From the NCBI GenBank assembly GCA_965153455.1, contig OZ234500.1, forward strand, positions 16,801,579 to 16,865,578: DNA of 64,000 nucleotides, read 5' to 3'. Every line of letters begins with the position of its first letter. The first letter of the stretch is position 1. Below are positions 51,401-62,779 of this stretch, in pieces. Below the pieces are notes generated by a model. That model was not told where the DNA came from and searched no databases. It was given only the letters and a program-made list of their open reading frames with translations. The position numbers were made by a program, and so were the translations under genes. Source of the stretch: Sphagnum compactum (Eukaryota; Bryophyta; Sphagnopsida; Sphagnales).

Positions 51401-53970
51401 CTTCATCAAGGTTGTCTGTTGGCAGTCCAGACTTCTTGTATCCCATCCACAAGGTCCCTCACAGTGTTTGCATGTTCACTTTTCAGTTAATGTGGTGACT
51501 AATAAAACTGTGGTAATTTCAATGCATGCAGGAAGCGTAATGGAAAACCCACTTTTGATGTTGGGCTTGTCTTCTTGTGTGGCACCTTCACATTTCAATC
51601 AGTGCAGAAGCTGGTGCTGCAAGAAGGCGAAAAAGTTGTGCTGGTTCTGTTTGACACAGCCTATAACCAGGGCATATATGGACTAGTCGACAAGCTAGGC
51701 ATCTTTTCTTCCTTCTGCCCTTCCTATGTTCAAGGCCCTTTTTGAGCTGCTGTGGTGGGAGAGATACTATGCCATGTGCTTTTTCATGAATGTTTAGATT
51801 GGCCTTAAGCTCTGTTTTTATGTGCTTTGCATATCCTTTGGTCAGTGTGTATCTGCCATTTCCCAAAACTATTTTTTGGTAGTAGCTCAGAGTGGAGTCA
51901 GGTCTGGAACTGCAGGTAGCTTGGTGGTGCGGTCAGTGTTCCAACCTTTTGAAGAGAGCACCTTCACTAGTTTTGCCAAGGCAGTATCTGGTGCAGGTGA
52001 TGGTTTATCCTTCATCCTTTCAATGACTCCAATGTTTCATTCTGCATGCTCACCCTTGAGCTGTGGCTGGCCTCTTTTGCATGTCATACATGAAACATGG
52101 GAGTTTTGTTCTTGGGTCTTCTAGCAGTAGCATTCGTTTCACTCCACGTACCTAGGCAGGTGCCCCTTGGCCACCTTCACAGTAGAGGCCTCCATTCCTA
52201 CCAGGTGTATGGCAGATGCTATCCATTATAGTTCTCTTGGTTACAATGAAGTTGACCAGGGCAACCAGTTACAAAATTGAGGCAACCAAGGGATTTCTAA
52301 ATGTTGAGGGAAATTTGCAACCAGTTGATGACATTTCCAGATCTGAGCAGTAGACATTTAAGTCACACTTGATGGCTGTTGTCATCTGTCCATGTAATCC
52401 TCTAGTTTGTTTCCCAGGTGTTGACCTACACTAACGTGGCATGGTTTGTTTAAACTTCTTCTCACAGATAGAACTACCAGAGAGACACATGGCATGGAAC
52501 GCACTCTTTTGCTGGCCATGAAGTTTGTCAACCTAATTGGTCAGCAATTTTTCTCCACATCTGCCTCAACAACAATTTCATGATCCTTGCAATGAGCTTG
52601 AAAACTGCTTACTTACATTTGCTTTGTTGTAAAAGACATGACTTGTATTAATCACCTTTCATAGTTCTGGCTATGCATTGGAACTCCTTGTACATGAAAT
52701 TGCATGTGTTCCTTGCAAACAGGGCTGGTCTTTGTCACCTTTGGTCCAAGCTATTCATATGTGCTGCTGCGTTTGATCTACTCCCAGACATGGAGTGATG
52801 GTGATGCTACCGCTGCCCTGGGTTGCTACTGCATCTATGTGTTTGCCCTTGCACTCAATGGTGAGTTGTTATATACAAACTCTGAAGAGTCTGGTAACTC
52901 TTGTTCAGGTCACCTAACTCATTGTCTTCTAACAACAGTCAACCAAGTCAGGCATGTTTTGTTGCATGACTTTTGTGCAGCAAGCCAATCATCCCATGAT
53001 GGAGCATAGAAGTCTACCCAGCTTTATGGCACATAGGCTCATTAACAACTAGTGTGATCCAGAGCAATGTGTCTGCAGTTGGTCTTCAGGGGTTCTTTTA
53101 GGGTCTGGTTTGCTCATCCATACTTGATGCCTCTGTGGTGGCAGGCACATCTGAAGCATTTGTACATGCAGTGGTGACAAGATCCCAGCTGCTGCAATCA
53201 AGTGCATGGATGCTTGTCTTTTCGGTGCTGTACATGTGCCTCAGTGTGTTGTTGATCAGGGCAGCACCATCAACAGGCATCATTCTGGCAAACACCATCA
53301 GTATCCTCCTATTGATTTTCTACAAGGAAAAAATGTGATATAGAATTCAATAAGTAGCTTCTTTGGACCTTTCAAGAATTGCACCTTGCAACTGTTTTGC
53401 AGATTAACTGGTCAATGCCTTCTTTAGACATTATGCATGATGGCAATCCCATGACCATTTTCAGACATGGCACTTCGCACCATTTATTCACTTACTTTTA
53501 TACAAAGCTTCTTCAAGGTGAATACAACTTCTGCTGAACTGCTTTTGTTCTTTCAACATACTCATTTTTGTGACATGAACCATGGCATGGGTCCAAGACT
53601 CTCAGTGCATGCAAACAAGTTGGAAATTCATTCTGTTCTTTCCCTCATCCGGCAGTCTCAGATTTATTTCAGTTGGCTGATAGAGATTCATCTATTTTGA
53701 ACTCTCTTTTTTTTTTTTTGGCAGGATCTGCCAACATTCAGTTTATGGCAGGCAGTGCCAAACTGGAGAGTGCTGGGGGTGCTGGCCAGCTCTGCTTTGA
53801 TAACTCACTATTCCAATGTTTGGGTAATGGATCGAGACCATTTCTTGCCTACAGCAGCTCTTCATGTTGCTGTTGGTTTTTCTTGCCTGGCCATCTTGGT
53901 TGCCACGGTGTATAAGTATGAGAGATCCTTTTTAAGAGGGCTTACTGAAGTTTTGGGAAGTAGATCATAG
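48303..53970 (+). CDS. RFT1: RFT1-type dolichol-linked oligosaccharide translocation protein
   Basis: Thirteen exons: 48303-48384, 49063-49142, 49469-49560, 49932-50092, 50232-50383, 50988-51115, 51532-51698, 51916-51996, 52468-52539, 52723-52860, 53145-53300, 53465-53517, 53725-53970. All phases agree and give 535 residues, close to the human protein (541). Family blocks in order: [92 protein letters not shown], and [12 protein letters not shown]1 is a polytopic ER membrane protein required for Man5GlcNAc2-PP-dolichol to reach the lumen in N-glycosylation; whether it is itself the flippase is debated. Exon 1 ([16 protein letters not shown] start) is the least certain because only phase and an N-terminal FIHLMLSQVSSR join support it. 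Intron 7 begins with GC (51699), a minor class. All other introns are GT-AG. Confidence 0.93.
48408..48473 (+). repeat. (CT)33 microsatellite in RFT1 intron 1
   Basis: An uninterrupted 66-base CT run that begins 23 bases after the proposed exon 1 donor (48385). In plants CT/GA runs near the first exon are common and can act as GAGA-type elements; its length probably varies between individuals. Confidence 0.95.
49186..49265 (+). other. Possible tRNA-derived segment in RFT1 intron 2
   Basis: GGGGTTCAAAGTTTGAATCCCTA (49228-49250) looks like a T-arm plus B box followed by an acceptor-like end. The D-arm side is not convincing, so this is not called a tRNA gene. A SINE fragment is possible. Confidence 0.2.
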
Positions 53971-56900
53971 TTCTTATTTCATGGACATCTGTGTTCCTCC
54001 CTCAATTGCATTGTCCTTTAGTGAGTGTTACATGCAATGTCCCTGCAGATTACACTGAGAATACTCAAAAAGAGAAATATGGAAATTGGTAGGCTTTGTG
54101 AACATTCACCTCACATGAGGGGGTTATCATCTGGATCTGATGCATCCCTTTGTGAGATTTGCATACCTAGTTGAAAAGCACGAGCAAGAAAGTGTAAGCT
54201 TTCTTACACCTTGTTATAAGCTGCAGACAAGTAATTGCTACCATCTTTTGCACATTACACCTACTGTAAGGCAGGTTCTTGATTTGGACTAACCAGTGGG
54301 AGCAAGCTGCTCTGGCTAGCCTTCCAGCATGTTTGCCACCTCTACTAACTTGGAGCTCAAGTTGACAGAGACATATGATAGCTTCTCTCCTCTGGTCTTC
54401 CAGTCCTTGAAGCTGGGGGATCAGTAGCCATTGTCCAGATGTTAGCTCCCTGCTCCAACCTCTGGTCTTTCTTTGCTTTAATATGTGATTGAATTCTAGA
54501 AGCTGCACAAATTCTTGAAGACCTGCACCAACTGGAAAGAGAGAGGATCCAAAAAAGTCAGAGATATGATGAAAGGGACTTGGATCCCATTCACCTCACC
54601 TACATCTTGGAAATAAAAGACATCGTTAGGATGAGCACAAACCCATGACTGAATGGAAAGTGCTGGGTTTTTGTGTAAACGCCAAATGCCCTTCTTGTGC
54701 TTCCAATCCAAGTGGGTGATATTTTGGAGTGATAGGAAATCATCCCAGGTCATATGTTCATCCACATTCACTCATGCCCACCAAATTTTTTTGTGCTTGT
54801 CATAAATTTGCTTCATGATGTACTTTAACCATAATTGGGTCCACACAAAATTTTCAACTTGTGAGACATGCGTGAAGCATATGCTGACATCCATGATGTG
54901 GACCTTGGGTCACATGCATCGTGAACAGGATCTCCATTGGTTTGAGTGTGAGTTTGATGGTAAAAAGTGATTTCCACCACTTTTGATGGAAAAATGGGCC
55001 AAATAACTGTGCTTGATAGACCTCATGTGGTTGAGGTATTTGCAGTGGTCCTTTGACCCCATTCATACCTACAAAACATAGTTTTCACTCAATCAAATCA
55101 AAAGACATAAGAGTGACTAACCCTAGAACTTGCAAAAATGACCAATGGAAATGGTTTATAGGTTTCGAAACCATACCAAATATGTCCGAGGTGATTTTTC
55201 CTCGTCAATTTTTTTAATCTTGAGGAGACAAATTCTTGGAGATGTTCCATTCGACCACAATTTGCATATCCCCTTTTTCACCTTGCAAAAACTCAAAGAC
55301 ACAAGCATGGGGGATGAATGTGGTTTCAATTACCACCTTGTTTTGGCCTCCATGCCTAAACCCATTTTTCCACATCAAGTCCACATTCAAGAAAGGTGAT
55401 TTTGTTAGGTTTTGGATCTTGATGGATTCAGACAATGGAGGTCACCCCATGCTTTGAATTACTGAAGAAATAACCATGTAGTAGGAGTCCCCAACTTGTG
55501 AAAACCCATGGAATACCTTCACAAGTTTACAAATCGTAATAACCCTAATCAACAAAGCCATTAAACCTTAATTAACAAATCCCCTAAACCTTACAAATGA
55601 ACCTTACCACAACCCATAAACAAGCAATAATTTATAAGTGGAAAACAAAACCATGTGACTATCTTATGGATATCTAGGGTTTATGAAAAAAATTCCCTAT
55701 TCTCTTGGAAATAGTCGATTGAATATATGTAGGGCTTTCAATCAAAATTTGCAATACCCACATGTAATTGATACTTCCATGACCATCCATATGCAAGGGG
55801 GAAACAAAATACCTTAAATAAAAGCACAAAAAAAAAACAAAACAAAAAGAGTTTATTAAGAAAGAATATCATATCGTTGATATTCAAGAACAATGCCACT
55901 GATGCTTTTTGGCCCTATATGAAAACACATCCATGGATAGATCAACATGGATGTCATTAAAAAAATAAACATTAAACCCTAAATAGTTCCAATGGTGGAT
56001 GCCATGAAACATGATAAGTTTTTAACAACTACACATGACTCTTAAACAAATAAATACACATAGTAAAGAAACTAAATGAAACAACCATGGTGTGTCACTT
56101 ACCTCTTAGTTTGGTCTTTGCTTGTGAGCCTTCTCCACTCTCTTTGAGAGCAATTTTTTTTTTAAAAAAAAATATTGTGGCATATATTTGCAAATGCTAA
56201 ATTCCTCCCAAAATCTATATTAGGTCTGATTTTAATTAAGCTTAAAAAGTGCAAAAAGTCATAAATGTTTGTTGTTTCCATAATTCAAAATTCTAAAACC
56301 CTAATGCTAAATAACATAAATAATTAAAAAAACATAATATTGATAAATTTAATTCACATTGCTTAAATACACCATCAAAACAAACAAATGAAATTGTTTA
56401 ATCTAGGCCTAATTGTTTGATAACATGAATACAAATGCATTAATGTGTTAGCTTTGTAATACCCCCATCATGAAAAACCCTTTTGGAGCACAACTTGCAA
56501 TACCCTTATGGAGGGGGTGGGGGGGGTTTCACATACTTTGGGTTTTCAAAAGTTTTTACAATACCTTTAGAACACATATCTGCCAATTTCTATCTACAAT
56601 ACCCTTATAAGGGGAGTGACGCATACTTTAATAGTGTCCTTATTAATTTGCTTCAATGAACAAGACCAAGTTCCAAGCAATACCTTCATTTTACTCTTTC
56701 CTTGTCATTTTTGAATGTTGGGGGTCTATAGGAGTGGCAACCAGGTAGGTAGGTGTAACCATGTAGGTGGGGTTTGGTAGGTACTTACCTAAAATGTTGG
56801 TAGGTAGAAAAATAGACGGTGGGTGGGTGGGTAGGTGGGTGGGGATGAGAGTAGCACATTTTCAATTTATAGGTGAGTAGGTAGATGGGGAAGAAGGTCT

Positions 56901-58835
56901 AGAAATTGGGGATCGAGCTCCTGCGCTGTCTGTGGATGGTAAGAGCTTTTGCCACTCTTTTATTTGTTTTGCTTTTCCCTTCTCTTTCGACATCTGTGTG
57001 ATTGCCAATTGACAGGTGGAAAAAAAATCTTGCTTACCATCATCACTGCGCCACATTGTCAGCTTGAATCTTCCTTCTCCTCATCATCATCATCATTGTC
57101 AGATGTCAAGTCGTCGTCGTCCTCATCATCATCATCACCTTGCTGGGAAGAATAGAACTTGGTGCTAGGAAGAATGTGGTGGGCTGACCTTGAATTCTTG
57201 ATACTCTTTTGATAGTCATCTATTTCAGTAAACCCATGAGAGTAAACATGAATGGGAATTTGGGTTTTCGTACTCTGGTAATTGCATAATACATCAAGTT
57301 GTTTTTAAAAAGAAAACCTAGCATCAAACTTTTGGTGGAAATTCCATAGCTTTTTATCTGTATGATTTGTTGCAGCAGTTTATTGTAGACATTGCTTTGT
57401 TATGTTAGAAAGAAGTTGCAAACTGGAGCTACACGTCATGCACAATTGCCTGCAAGTGTGTTCAGATTGTTTCCGAACCCTGATTTCTCAAGCATTACCT
57501 TTCTTTCTGTATTTTCACAACAATAGGTCATAAACATGGCTTTGTTGTAGGAGTGAGTGGCTAGCAGAATGAACATAGCTTAGAAAGAACTGTTGTTTGC
57601 CGTAGATGTTTGTTGTTTTATCTTCCTTTACTGAAGATCTAGAAGTTCACCCATTTTATTTTTTCCCTCTAGAACACTCCAGTTTGTTATGAGAGAGCAT
57701 CTTGGCTCACTGTTGTCCTTGGCAACTCCGATGAAGAATTCTAAGTTCTCAGAGCAAGATCGGTTATGGTGGAAAATCAATGATCCATGAACAGAGAAGC
57801 TGAAATACAAGGTTTTGTCACTCACCGGCTTGTCTCTGTGAAAGATTTGGACCACTTCTGCATTTTTGAGTTCTTTGACTGTCTAAGCTCCTCAAAGGGT
57901 TTGCAGTGGGCATATATGCGGTTTATGTGTCTTGTGGGTGTTCCATCAGGCAGGAATTCTCCAGATTTGGAGAGCTTCTTTCCCTTTACCACGAAGGAAG
58001 GTGAGTGCTAGCCAACGTCATGACTAAGTCCTGCCCCTTGATGCTTTTGGAAATGCCACAAAACTCATGATGCAAATTCTAGTCTAATTATTGTGTGTCC
58101 AATTTTTTGAGCAGATTCCTGCCATATCTACTACAACTGATAATTAGCAATTTTTGCATAATTAATTTTTTGACAAAGTGAGGTCAGGCAGCCCCATTTT
58201 GAATATTTCAGAATTTCAACAGGACAGTTTATGTATGTCTCTTTATGTTTTCAAAGATAGTTGTGGTAGCTCAGTGGTTTTTTTCTGAGGCTGGGCTACC
58301 ACAATTATCTACACCCACCATCAGGAGCTGATGAAAACAGTGGGGAATAATGGGAGCTAGTCATTGCCAGTCCTGATGAATTTCATGATGAAGTTGATGG
58401 TCTGGTACTTTATCAGTGACACTTGACACTCACTTGATTATGAGTAATGACCACACTGATTCTTGTGGTGCGAAACTGAGACAATGGTTACCTTCAAAGT
58501 GTTTATGGTTGGATTCCTCTCTGAAATCTGATATATGTGAGTTCCTTTTCCTCTGCAAGTTTGTCAAAAGAAGTGAACTTTCAACAAGCTCAATAAAAGT
58601 AGATAATGGCAAATTTTGTTTCTTTCTCTTAGAAATTTTTCTCTTACATCAAATCTTGGTCATGACATTGGAACAAGAGTCTCCATGCATGCAACAGTTT
58701 GATATTTCGAACATGAGGGTTTACATGGTACCAAGCACAGGCCCTAATCCTCTTCCTGGATTCACAAATGGCAGAGCAAGGTTTGAAGTCCCAAGGCAAG
58801 TTTTTTTGTCCTTGAAGTAGCAATTTGGACAAAGG
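53971..58835. other. Gap between RFT1 and the membrane-protein gene
   Basis: Mostly AT-rich with no confident gene. It holds GGTAGGTA tracts (56730-56880), a (TCA/TCG)n trinucleotide run (57075-57140) and a 20-bp hairpin (58256-58309). Two moderately open plus-strand segments, 57787-58001 (ending at a GTGAGT donor) and 58660-58797, could be 5' exons of the following gene, but no family similarity supports them. Confidence 0.45.
58256..58309 (+). repeat. 20-bp hairpin
   Basis: AGATAGTTGTGGTAGCTCAG (58256-58275) pairs with CTGGGCTACCACAATTATCT (58290-58309), with two G-T pairs. The loop is 14 bases. It lies about 530 bases upstream of the membrane-protein start codon. Confidence 0.7.
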
Positions 58836-59429
58836 ATGGAGCATACTCAAGAGATTTTGGAAGATGAGGGGCAATTAAAGAAAAGTTCCAAAGAGATGAG
58901 TGAAGAAGCTGCACTGGAACCAGATGAGGAGCATCGTTTTGTTTTGGATCATTCCATGCAGCTCAAGGTGGTCAAATACAGTAGCTTGGCATGCTACGCT
59001 GCATTGCTTGGAGGTCTTCTTTGGTGCATGGCCTTGACAATGCGACCAATTCTTCAATGGCGACCACCTGAAAGTACTTCAGTACAGATGCCATGGCAAG
59101 TGTCACAAGCATACCTTCTCCTTGGTGCATTACTCAGCTTATTTTTCACAGTTTTCTTGCTTGCCCTCATGGTTCCAAGAATGATTGTGACTTGGATCAC
59201 TACAATTGTCATCGACTATTTGATTACCAAATCTTTTGGAAGGTCTGGGGATCGTCAGCTTGTAAGAACTGCAAGCGATTTTGCAAAGGAGATTTCATGG
59301 GATACCTTCAAGAGTGTTGCAAGAGGGGGTAACCTCATTGGGATTGGGATTGTGGTTCTGTGTTTGCTTCCATGGTTGTTTGGGACATCTACTGTTTTGA
59401 GGTCTGCCTTTACAAATGATGGTCAATAA
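58836..59429 (+). CDS. Membrane protein of unknown function, four predicted helices
   Basis: A 197-codon ORF. An acidic soluble N-terminus (residues 1-45) is followed by hydrophobic segments at about 49-71 (YSSLACYAALLGGLLWCMAL), 90-112 (AYLLLGALLSLFFTVFLLAL), 113-130 and 168-188 (LIGIGIVVLCLLPWLFG). Between the last two lies a conserved-looking cytosolic or lumenal stretch (SFGRSGDRQLVRTASDFAKE). Codon choice and hydropathy are gene-like, unlike the surrounding DNA. The start may not be the true N-terminus: an AG acceptor lies immediately upstream (58819-58820), so earlier exons are possible. I do not recognise the family. No signal peptide is evident. Confidence 0.65.
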   Translation: MEHTQEILEDEGQLKKSSKEMSEEAALEPDEEHRFVLDHSMQLKVVKYSSLACYAALLGGLLWCMALTMRPILQWRPPESTSVQMPWQVSQAYLLLGALLSLFFTVFLLALMVPRMIVTWITTIVIDYLITKSFGRSGDRQLVRTASDFAKEISWDTFKSVARGGNLIGIGIVVLCLLPWLFGTSTVLRSAFTNDGQ

Positions 59430-60046
59430 CCATAGCCTGATTCACGGAGCTTTCCATTGATGGCAAAATGTGTTACCAAAAGCCACCTTGGTGCTCTACT
59501 CTTTGGTGCTGTTTTTCAACAGTGTGGTATATTTTTGAAATCTCTCCTACTTTCTGAGGTCAAGGATCACATGGGTTACTGGAGAAATTGAAGATCAGGC
59601 AAATTAAGCACTTGAGTTTCCAATCGGGAGAATGATTGTGGATGAAACTTAATGAGATTTTGGAAAACCTCTTGTGGTGGTGGAAAGCCATTGGTTTTAG
59701 ATCACAACATCAGGTCACATTGGATTGCTACTCTCGAGGTGGAGGGAAAGGCAAATCTCAGCAAGCTCAAAATACAAAGGGGGCATCTCCTTCCAAAATG
59801 CGATGTATATGGCAGGAAGAATTTTGTAGAAAGTGACTACCGGATTGTTAGCAGATTGCCTAATGTTATAATTTTCACTAGCTATGAAAGACGTGCAGTA
59901 GGAAGTATATAGCTTGTTTAGTGACAGTAAGCTCCTTGTAAAAGCTTCATCAAGGCTATTGGGTCACTTGAAATACTTGGGGGGTTTTGCCCTGTATATA
60001 AAAACCTGGCTGCTGGGCATTTTCTGTAATGCCTGCTGTATGATTT

Positions 60047-60151
60047 TTATGGAAGGGAAAGCCCTGGCAGTGAGACATTACACCTGCTGACCTCAGGGCT
60101 CCACCGTTGGATTGCAGGTGTAATGCCTTGCTGCCAGGGCATTCCCCTATA
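60047..60151 (+). ncRNA. Foldback with miRNA-precursor-like stem (candidate)
   Basis: The arm 60061-60087 (GCCCTGGCAGTGAGACATTA then CACCTGC) pairs with 60114-60140. Of 27 positions, 24 are Watson-Crick, two are G-U and one is a mismatch. The stem extends outward through GGGAA/TTCCC and the loop is 26 bases. It sits downstream of the membrane-protein gene in DNA without ORFs. The size and pairing resemble young plant MIRNA foldbacks, but a short MITE would look the same. No known miRNA sequence is recognised. Confidence 0.35.
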
Positions 60152-60179
60152 CATATATAATGGCAGAATCAACAGAATT

Positions 60180-60430
60180 TGAGACAAACTGAGGTCTCAG
60201 CAAGACTGAACCAGCACCCACCAGTGCACCATCTACTGGATGCCTGTTATGACTCAGTTGTCCATGAACCTCAACTGAGTTAATATCTGGTTTCATCTTG
60301 GTGCCAATTCTGAAAGAAGTAGGTCCTATATAAATAGATAGGTAGGTAGGTAGAAAAATGCGGAACTACCAGGTAGGTACATGGTTACAGGTAAGGGCTG
60401 TTTTTGATCCCTACCTACTAGCACCCCTCT
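60180..60430. repeat. R2 dispersed repeat, copy 2
   Basis: Shares the block beginning GAACCAGCACCCACCAGTGC with 17492-17516 in the same orientation. It is followed by GGTAGGTAGGTAG and CCTACCTAC tracts. A possibly related GGTAGGTA-rich tract lies at about 56730-56880. Boundaries are approximate. Confidence 0.5.
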
Positions 60431-61584
60431 TGCAGGAGAATAATTATTTACTAACATCATTCCTCAAGTCTTCAACTTGAAAGGACCTTTAATAGTTCGG
60501 AGCTTAGCAGCCATAATTGGTGTGATAATGAATCACAAATATTTTGCAACATTGTGCAATGAAGACAGATGCAACTTCCATTCTTATGCTCTAAGATTTT
60601 GATTCACATGTGGTAATGATCAGCTACCCTAAATCATATGGTAGAGAGGCACACCTCCCATCCTTGGAAGCAAGAGGAAAGATGATCGGGTAGCTGAAGA
60701 TTGCAAAAACTCTCTTGGTGATCTGTACTCTGATGACTGCAAGAATTTTTGTTTGAAGGAGCCATGTTACACAGTTAATGCTGTTGTGAGCTACCGTGAT
60801 TTGTCTGGGATATAGGGATGAAAGTGGGTTGTTCCTGTTGTGCCTTCAGTGAGCTCTTCAGTTTGCCATTTAGATTGTGTGTTGGAGTGCTAAGGAATTC
60901 ATAGGTAGGGGTTAGGGGGTACCAGTGTCACACCTTGGGAAACCCAAAAACATAATATTTGTGATTCTACACTCATTTGTACCTTGAGACCTCTGTTACC
61001 AGTGTATCAAACATCAAAGCTGAAAGTTGAAGAAGCCATTTGTTGTGAGTATCCACTTTGATGACCATGTCTACAACCAGAGGGTAGTTAGGAGGGTGAC
61101 CAATTGTTTGAACTATTGCTAACCATATTGTGAGTGGGGTGATGCTGCTATGTGTGGCCTGCGCACAATATTTCTTTAGTAAAAGTTGAAAGAATAGTTC
61201 GCTTTGTGCTGACCACACGGCTATATTGTGAGTGATAATCACATATTGTGATAACTGTAATATTCAGAATTGTGAAAAGAAGGAAATGTTTAACTTGCAA
61301 GGTTATTGAAGCTTACTATCTGTACTTAACTAGCCCTGCCAGTTAGTCTTATCGAATGATTAGTAACCTGAACCAAGGGTTTTTGGTGGTTTGAGGTGAT
61401 TAAGCAGAACAGATTAGGGCCTTATCAATCCGTAATCCTTCTGTGAAAAGTGCCTTTGTTGTTGGCACATCAAATTTCAGAAGTTCATGCCATTGGGTTG
61501 AGCAACACTTGTCAGTAATTGTCCCATTGTATGCATTTAAAGAGATATCATGCTGCAAGTTCACCTTTGGATCATGTTTCTCAG

Positions 61585-61705
61585 GGAGCAGATGGAATCA
61601 GACTATGGAGCGGAGCCACTGATTCAGCTGCACAATTGAATGACAGGCCCCCAGAAGCTCATGACACTGGTCGAAAACTTGTATTAGACCTGCACACTGC
61701 ATACT
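61585..61705 (+). pseudogene. CLASP/TOG-like ARM protein, C-terminal exon fragment
   Basis: After a TTTCTCAG acceptor, one plus frame reads EQMES-YGAEPLIQ and the next frame reads AAQLNDRPPEAHDTGRKLVL, then DLHTAY. Together these match the last ARM/HEAT repeat of plant CLASP-N-like proteins (family form LLNDRLPEAREAAR). The switch of frame at CTGATTCAG indicates a one-base loss, so this copy is broken. The rest of the same gene type lies on the opposite strand 1-2 kb away. Confidence 0.65.
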
Positions 61706-62779
61706 GCAAATGTCCTGATACATGGTCCAAGACAGACTTTGGCACTGCTGATTCTGACAAGTACCCATGGAGCAGTTCTGCCAAAGCAAACTCTCACCCA
61801 TCATAGCACAAGCTGTCCTCCGGGGCGCTTGCATTGCTACCTGAGGTATGGCCCATGGCAGAGAGAGTTTTGCCTTCTCTGGATCAAGTATAAATACACG
61901 GTACTTCAGCAATGATTGGAAATAAAAGTGTCAGCAGTTGGATAGAGTTGATTAGAGCAATTCTTGGTTTTGTTTAGTTTTGCAGGATTGCACACTGAAG
62001 CAGTCTGGCACTCTGAAAACTCTTGAATTGCTGGTCCTTTGAATTTTGCAGTTTTCCATATTTGCTTACCACACATATGGTAAATAGCAAACAGGAAGGT
62101 ATGCCCAAGGAAGATAGTCTTACACACTCAAACAATAGGTAGTAGAGAAAAATGTGGCAGTAGCATTTCATTGGCAAGATGTTGACACAGCTCGAATTGG
62201 ATGTGGCAATACATGTCCATAATGTTGTAGCCTGCTCACAGACTAATTTTCTGACTTAGCAATTGGTTTTCAGTTTTGCATCCTACAAAATGGACCACAT
62301 TTTGCATGCATCTGGGTGATCAAGGTGCTACCTCTGCAAGAAATGCTAAGTGAAAGTTAGAACTTAGTAGCAAACATCGATAACTGTGGGTTGGCAATCA
62401 ACTACAGTAACAAAAGTATTAAAAAATTTCTGGTTAGTTGGTTACTACAAACAAAAACTAATGAAGACAGTTACAACTACACAAAGCATATATGAGGGAG
62501 AAACACTCTCCCAGTTAGGATTGTGGAGGTTAATTTCATGAGACCCTAACCATGGATTTATAGACTGCATTCAGTAAAAAATGACAATTTCCTCACTAAC
62601 TTAATGCTAGCCAGACAAATGGCTGACCAGTTATAAGTAGACCAGCGCATAATCCATAACCAGATGAACACAAAACCACCAAATAAACCAACTGGGAGTG
62701 GACATAAACCCTAAATCCCAAACCCTAAACTCTTGCAACATAGCCTATGATTATGATCAAGTATGCCAAATGGACATAC
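61706..62779. other. Gap between the two orientations of the TOG pseudogene
   Basis: No exon of the family was found on either strand. AACCCTAAA-type telo-box words occur at 62706-62730. One of the inversion junctions should lie in this interval. Confidence 0.4.

Larger units (their letters stand above)
59430..61584. other. Intergenic region with hairpin and R2 repeat
   Basis: Contains the 60.05-60.15 kb foldback and R2 copy 2. An 86-codon open segment (59652-59912) is in the same frame as the membrane-protein ORF but after its stop; it has no recognised domain and is not called. Confidence 0.45.

Noticed and set aside
56862-57160. Minus-strand acidic/lysine-rich segment (MSKEKGKAKQIKEWQKLLPS and an Asp-rich run)
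   Set aside because: The Asp/Glu run is a trinucleotide microsatellite ending in a stop, and the lysine-rich frame is 64 codons with no family match. Splice sites can be imagined, but there is no other support.
58796-58820. Tiny intron with AG|GCAAGT donor joining 58660-58795 to the membrane-protein ORF
   Set aside because: The intron would be about 25 bases, well below the usual plant minimum of roughly 60-70 bases.
59652-59912. 86-codon ORF after the membrane-protein gene
   Set aside because: It has a gene-like look in places but no recognised family, no convincing acceptor and a separate stop upstream. Kept only as a note.
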